64,000 bases of DNA from Shewanella sp. VB17 (GCF_013248905.1 NZ_JABRVS010000001.1:3038001-3102000); one strand, 5' to 3'; positions 1 to 8,578 are shown, counted from the stretch's first letter. The notes: a model not told the origin generated them from the letters alone. Translations and numbers: made by a program.

Positions 1-60
1 AAATTCTTCGTCGTGGGATTTGAGGACACTTTCAGAGCAGTCCATTACAAAGTGTGGCAT
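1..60 (-). CDS. 5-carboxymethyl-2-hydroxymuconate isomerase-like protein, N-terminal fragment
   Basis: Only the first 20 codons are inside the window; the gene runs off the left edge. The peptide begins MPHFVMDCSESVL, which matches the start of the 5-carboxymethyl-2-hydroxymuconate delta-isomerase family. Those small tautomerases use the N-terminal proline (here Pro2) as catalytic base in aromatic acid breakdown. A strong ribosome binding site, AGGAG, lies 6 bases before the ATG. The 3' end of a group II intron remnant ends about 29 bases upstream, so the native promoter is likely displaced. The family call rests on a short stretch. Confidence 0.6.
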   Translation of the reverse strand, partial: MPHFVMDCSESVLKSHDEEF

Positions 61-88
61 TAATTCTCCTAATTACGATTTGTATTGC

Positions 89-345
89 ATCGTGGTAGAG
101 CGGGCCATTGCTGATCCGACCCCACACAGATCCGGACGTGCGGAACTACCGCATCCGGCTCTTCAGTTATATATTCACTCGTGTAAAACACGACCCTAGT
201 ACCAATCAATCAGCACTAAACGCTTGCTGACCTTTGGACTCTCAATTCTAAAATACTCTAACATCTTCTTGAAATTACTGCAGTTATAACTTCTCCGTCT
301 ACTACGCCTATTCAACCATTTGCGCAAAAAATCATTAAAAGTCAT
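89..345 (-). mobile_element. 3' remnant of a group II intron
   Basis: On the minus strand, positions 161-129 form a typical intron domain V hairpin (GAGCCGGATGCGGTAGTTCC followed by a GCACGTCCGGATC return arm). A domain VI-like stretch follows and ends near 89 with CTCTACCACGAT. Just upstream is the C-terminal end of a maturase reading frame. The rest of the intron, including domain I and the reverse transcriptase core, is missing. The 3' boundary is inferred from the usual pyrimidine-rich end and is uncertain by a few bases. Confidence 0.65.
196..345 (-). pseudogene. Group II intron maturase, C-terminal fragment
   Basis: A 49-residue open frame contains FNDFLRKWLNRR followed by SYNCSNFKKMLEYF and RIESPKV. 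This resembles the C-terminal end of a class of group II intron reverse transcriptase/maturases, with the WLNRRS...SF.W..F...L..F...P.I pattern. No reverse transcriptase motifs are present, so it is a truncated remnant. It lies directly before the intron domain V hairpin, as expected for an ORF in domain IV. Confidence 0.6.
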
Positions 346-357
346 AGCCAACCATTG

Positions 358-795
358 CTAATCATTACTGCTATTGCTTAACTTATTAAACTGATTACTT
401 ATTGGGGGCAAGAACATAGCTAACATAATTGCCCCATTTGTCATACTGGCGATTTCCCACAAAACATGTTCCCAAGCATAAGATATAATTGGCCCAGTAA
501 ATAATGAAACAAGTGATACTAACACCGCACTCCCTAGATAAAGCCAGCGCGCCCAGTTTCGAAACAATAACACCCCAATGAACGAAACAACTATAAGAGA
601 GAGTAGTCCAAACATAGCAACGGCTACAATAGCGGGATAAGACTCAAAATAAATGTACCAATCAACTGTTTCTGGTAACAATTGCCACGCAGAATCTAAA
701 GCACCATCATCGAAAAAATATAGGGCTACGCAAATAGCGATCTCAAAAATAAAAAGCCCAATTACGGCTAACCTGAATACGACTCGATTGTTCAT
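358..795 (-). CDS. Small integral membrane protein, function unknown
   Basis: This 145-residue protein has four strongly hydrophobic stretches, at about residues 7-27, 53-76, 85-105 and 115-130, so it is probably a four-helix inner-membrane protein. A polar loop with DDGALDSAWQLLPETVDWY lies between the first two helices. No family was recognised. It sits between a group II intron remnant and an IS110-family element and may be a passenger of this mobile patch. The start is the only good ATG; no strong ribosome binding site is obvious. Confidence 0.55.
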   Translation of the reverse strand: MNNRVVFRLAVIGLFIFEIAICVALYFFDDGALDSAWQLLPETVDWYIYFESYPAIVAVAMFGLLSLIVVSFIGVLLFRNWARWLYLGSAVLVSLVSLFTGPIISYAWEHVLWEIASMTNGAIMLAMFLPPISNQFNKLSNSSND

Positions 796-972
796 TACTT
801 CCCTTTAAGTTCAACATCTTGTTGCTACATGACAAAATAGTTGCTTAAAATAAGCGACGAAAGAGTAAAAAACAACTGCTTTTTATCATTATTTAACTGC
901 TCATTGTGTCGTATTCCACTCATTTAGACTTTTGTTGGTGCACAACTGACAAGGCCATATATGGACGCTCCC

Positions 973-1363
973 GGTTAGTCAAGCTAATACCTGCCTAACC
1001 AAGGTATTTTTAACCTCAGTTATCTACTTTCCTGCTACTAATCTCGTTGTCATTTGATGTGACTCTTTTCCGCTAAAAGCGGTTGTACTGCCATATATAC
1101 GGGCTTAACAAGTCTTTTTTAAAAGGAAATGCGCCCCAAATGAAATCCGTACCCTTGCGCCTGTTAAAATTTAAACACCCATACGGATTATGTTTACTGC
1201 ATATCCTTGGCCTGTTCTGGCTGACATTGGTTGGACTGAGCCATTACTTCATCGTTTACCACAACCTTGATTAGTTTTTAATGTGCTACCTTGCCGCTCT
1301 TATCACCCAGACGGGCTAAAAACCCTTGGCCTGACCGAGCTTGGCAAGATAGCTACAACACTT
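973..1363 (-). ncRNA. Putative seekRNA/bridge RNA region of the IS1111-type element
   Basis: About 390 bases between the transposase stop and the left inverted repeat carry no convincing gene. IS1111-type elements are known to encode a structured guide RNA in the noncoding segment downstream of the transposase, which selects target and donor sites. This segment has the right place and size. It contains hairpin-forming sequence, such as GGTTAG at 973-978 pairing with CTAACC near 1005-1010. The exact RNA ends and guide loops cannot be defined by eye. A 63-codon frame at 1083-1274 has no family resemblance and was not called. Confidence 0.4.
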
Positions 1364-2395
1364 TTAACATGTGCCATGATAGCCACCATATTGAGCCTCA
1401 TATGGGCTCTGTTTTTGAAGTAAAATCCATATCAGTCTTGCCAAACGATGTGCTGTTGCCACAACGGTACAGCATATGCTTTTTCGACCCCTCAGCTGAT
1501 TTATCCACATGTTTAAATCATCTTGTTTTTTACTCGCATGACTGACGACTGTCCTTGCTCCATGGATCAATTGTTTACGTAAATAGCAATTACCTCTCTT
1601 GCTGATCTTACCGTTGACACTCTTATTACCTGAAGCAAATTGTTTCGGGGTTAACCCTAGCCACACTGCGAGCTCTTTTGGGCTGTTAAAGGCTTGGCCA
1701 CCACCAATTGAGGCTGCAAATGCCGAAGCGATGATTGGCCCAACACCAGGGATTGTTAATAAAATTCTCCCATTAGGATCTCGCTTAACAATTTGCTTTA
1801 TCAATGAGTTAATTCGATCAAGGCGCTGGTTGAGCGTTTGATATTCATCCCAAAAGTCATTGGCCATTAATTTTATCATTGGTCGCTGATGCTCATCACT
1901 CATAATTTCCCACATGGCTCTTTCAAATGCGCTGTAGCCTTGAGGAAAACTGAGGCCAAAATCAACAAATACACCTCGAACTTGGTTAGTACAGGCCGTT
2001 TTTTGTTTAACAAGGCGCTCTCTGATCCGGTGAAGCATTAATACTTCTTGCTGTTCCTCCGTTTTCACAGGTACAAAACGGATGTGAGGTCTGAAACTCG
2101 CTTCAAAAATAGCTAATACATCGTTTTTATCGTTCTTATTACCTCGAACAAATGGGGTCACATGTTGTGCTGGTATTAATTTAACGTTGTGCCCCATGGC
2201 AAGGAATTTCCGCCCCCAATAATGAGCTGAATAGCACGCTTCAAATATGACATCGCAAGCGGGTTGCTGCAGCATGAACTCAGCCAGTTGGGCTCGATTA
2301 AGCCGTTTATTGAAGACTGACTTTGCATGCTCATCCATACCAAGTACTTGGAAGACATTCTTTGCAAGATCGATAGCAATAGTGGTAACTTTCAT
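1364..2395 (-). CDS. IS110-family transposase
   Basis: The 343-residue protein matches IS110/IS1111 transposases. It has an N-terminal DEDD RuvC-like domain (AIDLAKNVFQV, residues about 7-17; GNKNDKNDVLA near 85-95). A C-terminal transposase_20 helix-hairpin-helix region follows (LTIPGVGPIIASAFAASIGG, then SPKELAVWLGLTPKQ and ISKRGNCYLRKQLIHGA). It catalyses RNA-guided, site-specific recombination of its own element. Length is normal and no frameshift is visible, so it may be active. The ATG lies about 64 bases inside the right inverted repeat. Confidence 0.9.
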   Translation of the reverse strand: MKVTTIAIDLAKNVFQVLGMDEHAKSVFNKRLNRAQLAEFMLQQPACDVIFEACYSAHYWGRKFLAMGHNVKLIPAQHVTPFVRGNKNDKNDVLAIFEASFRPHIRFVPVKTEEQQEVLMLHRIRERLVKQKTACTNQVRGVFVDFGLSFPQGYSAFERAMWEIMSDEHQRPMIKLMANDFWDEYQTLNQRLDRINSLIKQIVKRDPNGRILLTIPGVGPIIASAFAASIGGGQAFNSPKELAVWLGLTPKQFASGNKSVNGKISKRGNCYLRKQLIHGARTVVSHASKKQDDLNMWINQLRGRKSICCTVVATAHRLARLIWILLQKQSPYEAQYGGYHGTC

Positions 2396-2516
2396 AGTGG
2401 ACGCTCCTTAATGTAACTGAATGGTGAAACATCAGTTTGGCGCATTGACGCCGAATTAGGGAGCGTCCATCTAATCACCCATAGTTAAAATAATAGTTAA
2501 AACAAGATAAATTTAC

Positions 2517-3570
2517 GGCGTTGTTGCTCAAATCTCGACTCTAAACGCAGCAACCCAAGGTGTTTCACCCAATTAGGCAGCGTGTTTCCTAACTGGCATT
2601 CCTAACCCTATGACTTTATTCATTGCTTTAACACCCGCTAACGCTTCACCTACCTGAGCGTTATAATTCCGAAGACTCAGTTTTGGACTAATTAACTGTT
2701 TATATCGATACATCGCTGTTTCTGATAGTGATCTCTGATGATAATCATTATCCTGTTTCCATTGCGCTAATTGGTTAGCCTTGAGTGCTTTTACTGCTTC
2801 ATTTCTGGGGTGACCATCCTCCCAATATCCAGCATGACTTCTCGGAGGGATAGTTGGCTTGCATCCTTTGCGCTGAAGTAGTTTATGACATGCCTTAGTG
2901 TCATAGGCACCATCAGCTGAGACTTGAGTTATATTTCTTCTTAATGGGTTAAGTAATGTGGGAAATACTTCATTATCGGCAACGTTAACTAAGCTTATTT
3001 CAGCTGACACAATTTCATGGGTATTACTATCCACTGCAAGGTGTAGCTTTCGCCAAGTACGGCGTTTTTCTTTACCATGCTTACGCGTTTTCCATTCTCC
3101 TTCGCCATAAACTTTCAGACCTGTTGAATCAATCACAACATGTGCCGCAGAGCCACGACTCGGTGCTCGATAGTTGATCTCAACAGTCTTAGCTCTTTTG
3201 CTTATACAGCTATAACTTGGTGAGGTCAGTGGCACATCCATAAGTTGAAATACAGAGTTGGTGAATCCTTCAAGTGCTCGTAATGACAAGTTAAAAACGC
3301 CTTTCACAACGAGTGCTGTTTCAATAGCAACATCAGAGTAAGTGAACCCTCGACCACGACGCCCGTGGTGTTCACAACAATACCAAGACTTAATTGCTTG
3401 CTCATCAATCCAGAAAGTGAGTGAGCCTCGATTAATCAACGCCTTATTGTACTGAGACCAATTGGTTATTTTATGTTTAGATTTTCCCACTTTTCAGCTT
3501 CCGTATAGCTATCTTTAGGGATCAGATCACGCTAACGGCAAAAGGTTCCCTCGATTTAGGAAACAAGGCT
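2517..3570 (-). mobile_element. IS5-family (IS903-like) insertion sequence with 9-bp target duplication
   Basis: Imperfect 18-bp terminal inverted repeats bound the element: GGCGTTGTTGCTCAAATC from 2517, and AGCCTTGTTTCCTAAATC read inward from 3570. Both resemble the IS903 end. The flanks carry a perfect 9-bp direct repeat, TAAATTTAC, at 2508-2516 and 3571-3579. That is the target duplication length of the IS903 group. With an intact transposase, the element is complete and probably inserted recently. It lies 46 bases from the IS110-family element. Confidence 0.92.
2573..3490 (-). CDS. IS5-family transposase
   Basis: This 305-residue DDE transposase fills the IS5-family element. Visible features are the DUF4372/IS5 N-terminal part (WSQYNKALINRGSLTFWID), the first catalytic Asp in AHVVIDSTGLKVYG, the second in QVSADGAYDTKACH, and the C-terminal R..SETAMYRYKQL signature that carries the catalytic Glu. 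It catalyses cut-and-paste or copy transposition of the element. Length is typical of IS903-like transposases. There is no frameshift, so it is probably functional. Confidence 0.92.
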   Translation of the reverse strand: MGKSKHKITNWSQYNKALINRGSLTFWIDEQAIKSWYCCEHHGRRGRGFTYSDVAIETALVVKGVFNLSLRALEGFTNSVFQLMDVPLTSPSYSCISKRAKTVEINYRAPSRGSAAHVVIDSTGLKVYGEGEWKTRKHGKEKRRTWRKLHLAVDSNTHEIVSAEISLVNVADNEVFPTLLNPLRRNITQVSADGAYDTKACHKLLQRKGCKPTIPPRSHAGYWEDGHPRNEAVKALKANQLAQWKQDNDYHQRSLSETAMYRYKQLISPKLSLRNYNAQVGEALAGVKAMNKVIGLGMPVRKHAA

Positions 3571-3922
3571 TAAATTTACCCTTTATAACCTACAATATTC
3601 CCGAGCAAGGTAATAGTTAAAATATTGATTTTAAAATATATTTACTGTTACCATTACTTGGTCGCTGCAATTGTACTAAGTGGACACCTATAATATTTTT
3701 AACATATCCTTGTGGTTAGAATATGTCCATCAGTCTTATGGACTGTCTTAAGGTTCTTGTGTCAGGATGGTTAGATAATAGTGCTAGGTAAATCACCAAT
3801 AAAGCTCAATCGAAGAAACACCTTTGCTTGAAATAACGGGGTAGATACGGCTGTGGTCGTTGATTACATGAATGCTAGAAAGCAAAAAAGCCATTGATTA
3901 TCAATGGCTTTTTTTTAGAATG
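3571..3922. other. Intergenic stretch between the IS5-family element and tRNA-Ser
   Basis: About 350 bases begin with the right copy of the 9-bp target duplication. No coding frame of useful length is visible on either strand. The only recognisable feature is the hairpin terminator at its right end. Confidence 0.5.
3884..3916 (-). terminator. Rho-independent terminator of tRNA-Ser
   Basis: A 9-bp stem (agccattga / tcaatggct) with a 3-base loop is flanked by A-runs and T-runs on both sides. Read on the minus strand it ends in a run of six T just after the tRNA. It could also act in the other direction. Confidence 0.75.
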
Positions 3923-4013
3923 TGGCGGAGGGATAGGGATTTGAACCCTAGACGGGCTATAAACCCGTGCCGGTTTTCAAGACCGGTGCATTCGACCACT
4001 CTGCCATCCCTCC
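3923..4013 (-). tRNA. serT: tRNA-Ser(UGA)
   Basis: On the minus strand the 91-base sequence starts GGAGGGATGGCAGAGTGG. It has anticodon loop CTTGAAA with anticodon TGA, the long variable arm typical of serine tRNAs, the T-arm GGTTCAAATCC, and an encoded CCA end. The acceptor stem GGAGGGA pairs with TCCCTCC. A terminator follows directly. It reads UCA codons and is the border between the mobile patch and the core genes. Confidence 0.95.
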
Positions 4014-4165
4014 GAACGACGCAGATAATATAGTGAGTCGATTTGTATGTAAAGCACTAACTGCATACTATGCCATAAAAAATCGTCAACTGATTAATTT
4101 GCCACCAAGTTTGAGCCGGTATCATGGATCAACACCTGCTCATTTATCTTTTTTACATCTTATGT

Positions 4166-5359
4166 CTATCGGATCAGGCCTGATGAAGTGCCATTGGCTC
4201 TTATTTTGTATCCAACCAAAGCCAACATAGCACAAGATACTATCCCCCAAGCAATAGCCACTTCACCAGATGCAGCCCACAAAGCCACGACGCTCGAAAC
4301 ACCAAAAGAAAGACTCATCTGTAAAAAATTCTGAAGGCCTGCTGCTTTCGCCGCATGTTGAGTAAACTCCTGTAAAGCACAATTCACCACAATGGGATAT
4401 ATCGCCCCATTGGCGGCGGCAATGATCGAAAAAGCAACCAATAGAGGAAGAAGACTGCCTGTATCTAACATCAAGGAAAACAGCACAATTGAGGTAACAC
4501 ATAGACCAAAACAAATAAGCATCGCCGTTAGGGTTTTTTCTACCCCAAATTGACGGATCAATAGCTTACTAGAATAGCCACCGACAATAAACATCATGGT
4601 CTGTGGGATAAAGCTTAACCCAATTTCTTTTGCTGCAAAACCATGCTGTTCCATCACAATTGGCCATAGTGTTAAATAAGCAAAAAAAGCCCCTGAACAT
4701 GCGCCGAATATGAGCACATTCCCTAAGTATTTAGCGTTTTTAAATAAATCTAAATAGGAAACAGAGTCTATGACATCATGCGTCATAGCCTTCTCTTTAG
4801 GCACAAAAATGAACGTTAATACCATCAGCAATAATGCGAGTGCTGTCAGCAATAAAAATATACTCTGCCAGCGACTGATATCGAGAATGAATGCCCCGAC
4901 AAGTGGTGCTAAGGCTGGTGAGAGTGCAACAAGAGGCATAATGTTAGCAAAGACATTCTGCGCTTTGATTGCATCATATTTTTCAATCACTATCGCTTGC
5001 CAGATAACGCCGGCACTGCAGGCGCCCAGCGCTTGGAAAAAACGGGCAATGTTAAAAGCAAGTGCTGTCTCACTATTGGCCAGTGAGAAACTGGCAACAG
5101 CAAAAAGAAGCAAGCCTAATAGTAACGAATGCCGCTTACCGAACCGCTGGACTAGAGGCCCATAAAGCAGCTGACCTACCGCTAATCCTGCCAGAAAACA
5201 TGTTAATGAACTGGCTACATGAGCAGGCGTTGCCTGCATGGTCTCTTCAATGGCTTTAAATGCCGGAAGATACATGTCAGTTGCAATAAAACCTAACATG
5301 CTTAACAACGCTAAATAGCCGAGAAAAAAAAAGTACTTGCTGTGATCCAGTGAATTCAT
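4166..5359 (-). CDS. punC: Bcr/CflA-type MFS transporter, PunC-like purine nucleoside transporter
   Basis: The 397-residue protein has twelve hydrophobic segments and the MFS signature GPLVQRFGKRHSLLLG after the second helix, typical of the Bcr/CflA drug-proton antiporter branch. In E. coli the divergent LysR gene punR (ydhB) pairs with punC (ydhC), a purine nucleoside importer. The same head-to-head arrangement occurs here with a very PunR-like regulator. The substrate is inferred from that pairing; a drug efflux role cannot be excluded. The 130-base divergent gap carries an AAACGTTT core that could bind PurR. Confidence 0.8.
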   Translation of the reverse strand: MNSLDHSKYFFFLGYLALLSMLGFIATDMYLPAFKAIEETMQATPAHVASSLTCFLAGLAVGQLLYGPLVQRFGKRHSLLLGLLLFAVASFSLANSETALAFNIARFFQALGACSAGVIWQAIVIEKYDAIKAQNVFANIMPLVALSPALAPLVGAFILDISRWQSIFLLLTALALLLMVLTFIFVPKEKAMTHDVIDSVSYLDLFKNAKYLGNVLIFGACSGAFFAYLTLWPIVMEQHGFAAKEIGLSFIPQTMMFIVGGYSSKLLIRQFGVEKTLTAMLICFGLCVTSIVLFSLMLDTGSLLPLLVAFSIIAAANGAIYPIVVNCALQEFTQHAAKAAGLQNFLQMSLSFGVSSVVALWAASGEVAIAWGIVSCAMLALVGYKIRANGTSSGLIR

Positions 5360-5429
5360 AATCAGTGTTAATATCTGCTAAAGTAAATGACAAATTAAGG
5401 CTGTGCAGTCTAAAGACTTGCTAAATTAT

Positions 5430-5445
5430 TGTGAAACGTTTATTT
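5430..5445. promoter_or_regulatory. Possible PurR-type operator between punC and punR
   Basis: The sequence tgtgAAACGTTTattt contains the perfect 8-base core of the PurR box (consensus ACGCAAACGTTTGCGT), but the outer arms match poorly. Its place between two purine-related divergent genes makes it plausible. The evidence is weak. Confidence 0.3.
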
Positions 5446-5489
5446 TTGAGCTTAGCCATCAAAATTTATCATAGCAAGGAAATGCGGGT

Positions 5490-6392
5490 ATGCTTTCTGA
5501 ACAGTCATTATTACTGATTGATATGGTCTCTCGCGTTGGAAGTTTCACCGCAGCGGCGAATAAACTTCACAAGGTGCCTTCTGCCGTAAGTTATGCCGTA
5601 AAACAGGTTGAAGATGAACTTGGCACTGAATTATTTCAACGCCACCACAGAAGTGTCAGCCTGACCCCCGCTGGTGAACATTTTGTCAAACAGGCCCGCG
5701 CCATTTTAACCAACATAGAATTAATGAAAGACGATACAAAACGTGTCGCAAATGGCTGGCAACCTACCCTATCAATCGCACTCGACAATATTGTTAGAGC
5801 CGATAAAATTAGTGTACTCATCGCTGATTTTTATCGCCATTTCACCAATGTCGAACTGATTATTCGTATCGAAGTGTTCAATGGTGTTTGGGAATCTATC
5901 GCCAATGGGCGCAGCGACATCGCTATTGGCGCCACCACGGCTATCCCTGTCGGTGGAGATTATCATTTCAAAGACATGGGTGAGATAGAATGGGCATTTA
6001 TTGTCGGTAAAAAGCATCCGCTGGCTGACGTTCATCGACCATTAACAGATGATGAATTACGTCAATATCCTTCAATTTGCCTTGAAGATACCTCACGAGA
6101 GATCCCGAAACGCATGACATGGTTGCTCGAAAACCAACGCCGTTTGGTTGTACCTGATTGGATACGCGCCATTAATTGTTTCAGAGAAGGGTTAGGCATA
6201 GGTTATATGCCGATGCATTTCGCCGATGCATTTATTCGAAGCGGCGATTTATTATCCAAAGAGATAGAGAGAGCCAAAGCCACTAGTCCCTGCTGTTTAG
6301 CCTGGAATGGAGCAAACATGTCACCAGCAATGTCATGGGTCCTCGACTATCTTGGCGATAGTAAAAAATTGTATGACGATTGGCTACATTAA
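5490..6392 (+). CDS. punR: LysR-family regulator, PunR-like
   Basis: The 300-residue LysR regulator has an N-terminal winged helix-turn-helix (GSFTAAANKLHKVPSAVSYA, residues about 17-36) and a C-terminal substrate-binding domain. Blocks such as VPSAVSY.V.Q.E, AIGATTAIPVGG.Y.F.DMG, EDTSR..PKR.TWLL.NQ and the ending LDYLGDS coincide with E. coli PunR, which senses purine nucleosides and activates punC. Divergent transcription from the transporter supports the same role. The start ATG follows aagga at a normal distance. Confidence 0.85.
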   Translation: MLSEQSLLLIDMVSRVGSFTAAANKLHKVPSAVSYAVKQVEDELGTELFQRHHRSVSLTPAGEHFVKQARAILTNIELMKDDTKRVANGWQPTLSIALDNIVRADKISVLIADFYRHFTNVELIIRIEVFNGVWESIANGRSDIAIGATTAIPVGGDYHFKDMGEIEWAFIVGKKHPLADVHRPLTDDELRQYPSICLEDTSREIPKRMTWLLENQRRLVVPDWIRAINCFREGLGIGYMPMHFADAFIRSGDLLSKEIERAKATSPCCLAWNGANMSPAMSWVLDYLGDSKKLYDDWLH

Positions 6393-6699
6393 ATTTTGTG
6401 CATGAATACGCATTTACCTGTACCCATCTAAATAAGCTAAGTATGATTAAATAAACGTCAACAATCATTGATTTTGACGTTAAAATAGAATGGTACATAA
6501 GGTAAAAGAGCATATTTAAAAGGATAAAAGAGGTTTACGCCTTTCCCACTCTGACTCCCTGATGTATGATTCAATGACTTATACTCGTACGTACGGGATA
6601 ATGTAAATTGATATCGCGACTTGCGGAACTCTTTTGAGTAAAGTGAATCGAAGTAATAAGATGAGAGCATCTGCTATAAAAGCGTCACAGGAGATAGAT

Positions 6700-7359
6700 A
6701 TGACACAACAGACATTGTATTCAACGAACACTTCAACATTGGAAGTGAATAAGCTTCTAAAAAATACCTACATGCTACTTTCATTGACACTCGCTTTTTC
6801 TGCCGTCTGTGCAGGTCTGGCCATGGCATTGCAAATTAGTCCTCTGTTATCTATCGGTATGTCGTTAGGTAGCTTAGTTGTCCTCTTTGTGACCTTAAAA
6901 AAGGCCGACAGCGCAGCAGGGCTTTTTTGGGTCTTTGCCTTTACAGGTATGCAAGGTGCGTCCTTAGGTTACATTCTAAATCACTATGCTGGTATGGCTA
7001 ACGGTCCACAGCTTATCATGCAGGCATTAGGGTTAACTTCGGTTGTATTCGTGACTTTGTCAGCATACGCGATCACCACTAAAAAAGACTTCTCGTTCAT
7101 GAGAGGATTTTTAATGGCCGGTCTCGTTATCGCTATCGTAGCAGGCATTGCTAATATCTTTATAGGTAGTGGTGTGGTATTTATGGCACTTAATGCTGGT
7201 ATCGCGCTTTTGATGACAGGTTTTATTCTGTTTGATACTAGCCGAATAGTGAATGGTGGTGAAACAAATTACATCAGGGCCACTATCGCATTATACTTAG
7301 ATTTCCTTAATTTGTTTATTGCTCTTTTGCATTTAATGGGCATTGGCAATAACGATTAA
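6700..7359 (+). CDS. yccA: Bax inhibitor-1/YccA-family membrane protein
   Basis: The start at 6700 follows AGGAG at good spacing and gives 219 residues, the same length as E. coli YccA; an upstream in-frame ATG at 6634 would add 22 atypical residues. Seven hydrophobic helices follow a short polar N-terminus (MTQQTLYSTNTSTLEVNKLL). YccA is an inner-membrane protein that interacts with and modulates the FtsH protease. As in other gammaproteobacteria it lies next to the tus sulfur-relay genes, here separated from them by a terminator. Confidence 0.9.
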   Translation: MTQQTLYSTNTSTLEVNKLLKNTYMLLSLTLAFSAVCAGLAMALQISPLLSIGMSLGSLVVLFVTLKKADSAAGLFWVFAFTGMQGASLGYILNHYAGMANGPQLIMQALGLTSVVFVTLSAYAITTKKDFSFMRGFLMAGLVIAIVAGIANIFIGSGVVFMALNAGIALLMTGFILFDTSRIVNGGETNYIRATIALYLDFLNLFIALLHLMGIGNND

Positions 7360-7439
7360 TCAAGCATAAACGATTACTGTCACTGCACTTGATTTATCTC
7401 TTCGATAAATAATATTTTGTCACACAGTATTATCGGTTA

Positions 7440-7470
7440 GAATAGCCCCTTAAACGGGGCTATTTTTTTG
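7440..7470 (+). terminator. Rho-independent terminator after yccA
   Basis: The stem aatagcccc / ggggctatt with a short loop is followed by seven T. It lies 80 bases after yccA and before tusD. Confidence 0.85.
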
Positions 7471-7504
7471 CCTGCTTACTAATTGATAACTAAAATACTA
7501 ATAC

Positions 7505-7894
7505 ATGAGCAAATTCATCATTCAAGTTAACGGCTCTGCTTATACTAGCTCCGCCAGTTATCATGCTTACCGTTTTTCAAAAGCGGCTCTAGAATCAGGG
7601 CACGATATACAGTGCGTGTTTTTTTACCAAGATGGTGTGCTTAATAGCAGTTCATTCAACAGCCCAGCTTCAGATGAATTTGACTTAACAAGCGCTTGGA
7701 TTAGCCTTAATCAGACATATCAAGTTAAGTTAGTCAATTGTGTTTCTGCCGCGTTAAGGCGAGGGGTATTGTCAAAAACTGAAGCTAATGAGTTAACAAT
7801 AGACCACTGGAATATACAAGATCCCTTCGAAATGGGAGGCCTTGGCGAACTCGTGACTGGCATTGAAAAAACGGATAAATTGATCAGTTTTTAA
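7505..7894 (+). CDS. tusD: Sulfurtransferase complex subunit TusD
   Basis: The 129-residue DsrE-family protein contains FFYQDGV, SPASDEFDL..AW, and the active-site region LVNCVSAALRRGV with Cys79, equivalent to E. coli TusD Cys78. TusD receives persulfide sulfur from TusA in the TusBCD heterohexamer and passes it to TusE for 2-thiouridine formation at the tRNA wobble base by MnmA. It heads the tusD-tusC-tusB-tusE run in the usual order. Confidence 0.95.
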   Translation: MSKFIIQVNGSAYTSSASYHAYRFSKAALESGHDIQCVFFYQDGVLNSSSFNSPASDEFDLTSAWISLNQTYQVKLVNCVSAALRRGVLSKTEANELTIDHWNIQDPFEMGGLGELVTGIEKTDKLISF

Positions 7895-7940
7895 TGAATG
7901 GCAACCTACAATCAGTCAATGACAAAATTAAGATATTAAG

Positions 7941-8297
7941 ATGAAAAAATTAACCATCATTTTTCGCCGTGCTCCACACGGTACAGCCCACAGCAGAGAA
8001 GCATTAGATCTCGCGCTACTTAGCGCCAGTTTCGAACAAGATGTGTGTTTGATTTTTGTGGATGAAGGAGTGCTAAACCTCGTAAAAGCACAGCAACCAG
8101 AACGGATAGGTGCAAAAGACTTTATTGCCACTTTGGGTGCTCTCCCCCTATATGACATTGACACTGTACTTGTGTGTAACACCTCATTAGTTGAATATGG
8201 TTTACAGGATATCGAACTGACAATAGCGCATGATAAAGTCTCACAACATGCAATAACGCAACAATTAGCCCATGCAGATGAAGTGTTGGTATTCTAA
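7941..8297 (+). CDS. tusC: Sulfurtransferase complex subunit TusC
   Basis: The 118-residue DsrF-like protein begins KKLTIIFRRAPHGTAHSREALDLAL, as in TusC. It keeps the DsrE/F fold pattern with ACEQDV-type strand ends and a C-terminal DEVLVF. It is a structural subunit of TusBCD. It lies 46 bases after tusD, and its TAA overlaps the ATG of tusB by one base, showing tight translational coupling. Confidence 0.93.
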   Translation: MKKLTIIFRRAPHGTAHSREALDLALLSASFEQDVCLIFVDEGVLNLVKAQQPERIGAKDFIATLGALPLYDIDTVLVCNTSLVEYGLQDIELTIAHDKVSQHAITQQLAHADEVLVF

Positions 8298-8578
8298 TGA
8301 TTTTACATCACGTACAAACCTCACCAGCACAAGATAATGCCTTAGCGACTTGCATCAGATATATTGATAAGCAGGACACGCTATTACTGTCTGGCAATGC
8401 TGTAAACGCACTTTTACTTCAATCTTGGCAAAAAGCATTGGCTTCAATACCTGTATTGGTGTTGGCTGAAGACGTAAAAGCACGCGGGATAACCACACAA
8501 CTCAGTCCGTTCACGTCAATTAGCTACGAACAATTTGTTCAAGAAACATTAAGTCATAACAAGGTGATTAGCTGGTGA
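8297..8578 (+). CDS. tusB: Sulfurtransferase complex subunit TusB
   Basis: The 93-residue DsrH-family protein starts MILHHVQTSPAQDNALATC and ends in the typical VISW. It is the smallest subunit of TusBCD. It shares one base with tusC and overlaps the tusE start by 4 bases (GTGA). Confidence 0.92.
   Translation: MILHHVQTSPAQDNALATCIRYIDKQDTLLLSGNAVNALLLQSWQKALASIPVLVLAEDVKARGITTQLSPFTSISYEQFVQETLSHNKVISW

Larger units (their letters stand above)
961..2470 (-). mobile_element. IS110-family (IS1111-type) insertion sequence
   Basis: The element holds one transposase of the IS110 family. It is bounded by a perfect 12-bp inverted repeat, atggacgctccc at 961-972 and gggagcgtccat at 2459-2470. Such subterminal inverted repeats are typical of the IS1111 subgroup; classical IS110 elements lack them. 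A third partial copy, ggacgctcc, occurs at 2399-2407 just before the transposase start. IS1111 repeats are slightly internal, so the true ends may lie a few bases outside. No target duplication is expected for this family and none was seen. Confidence 0.8.

Noticed and set aside
796..1010. Possible integron attC site near the IS1111-type element
   Set aside because: Only a GGTTAG/CTAACC hairpin was visible, and it lies inside the element; the full attC core pairs are missing.
1083..1274. 63-codon frame inside the IS1111-type element
   Set aside because: No ribosome binding site or family resemblance; it overlaps the expected guide-RNA region.
3923..4013. tRNA-Ser as attachment site of an integrated island
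   Set aside because: No partial copy of the tRNA 3' end and no integrase gene was seen in the mobile patch.
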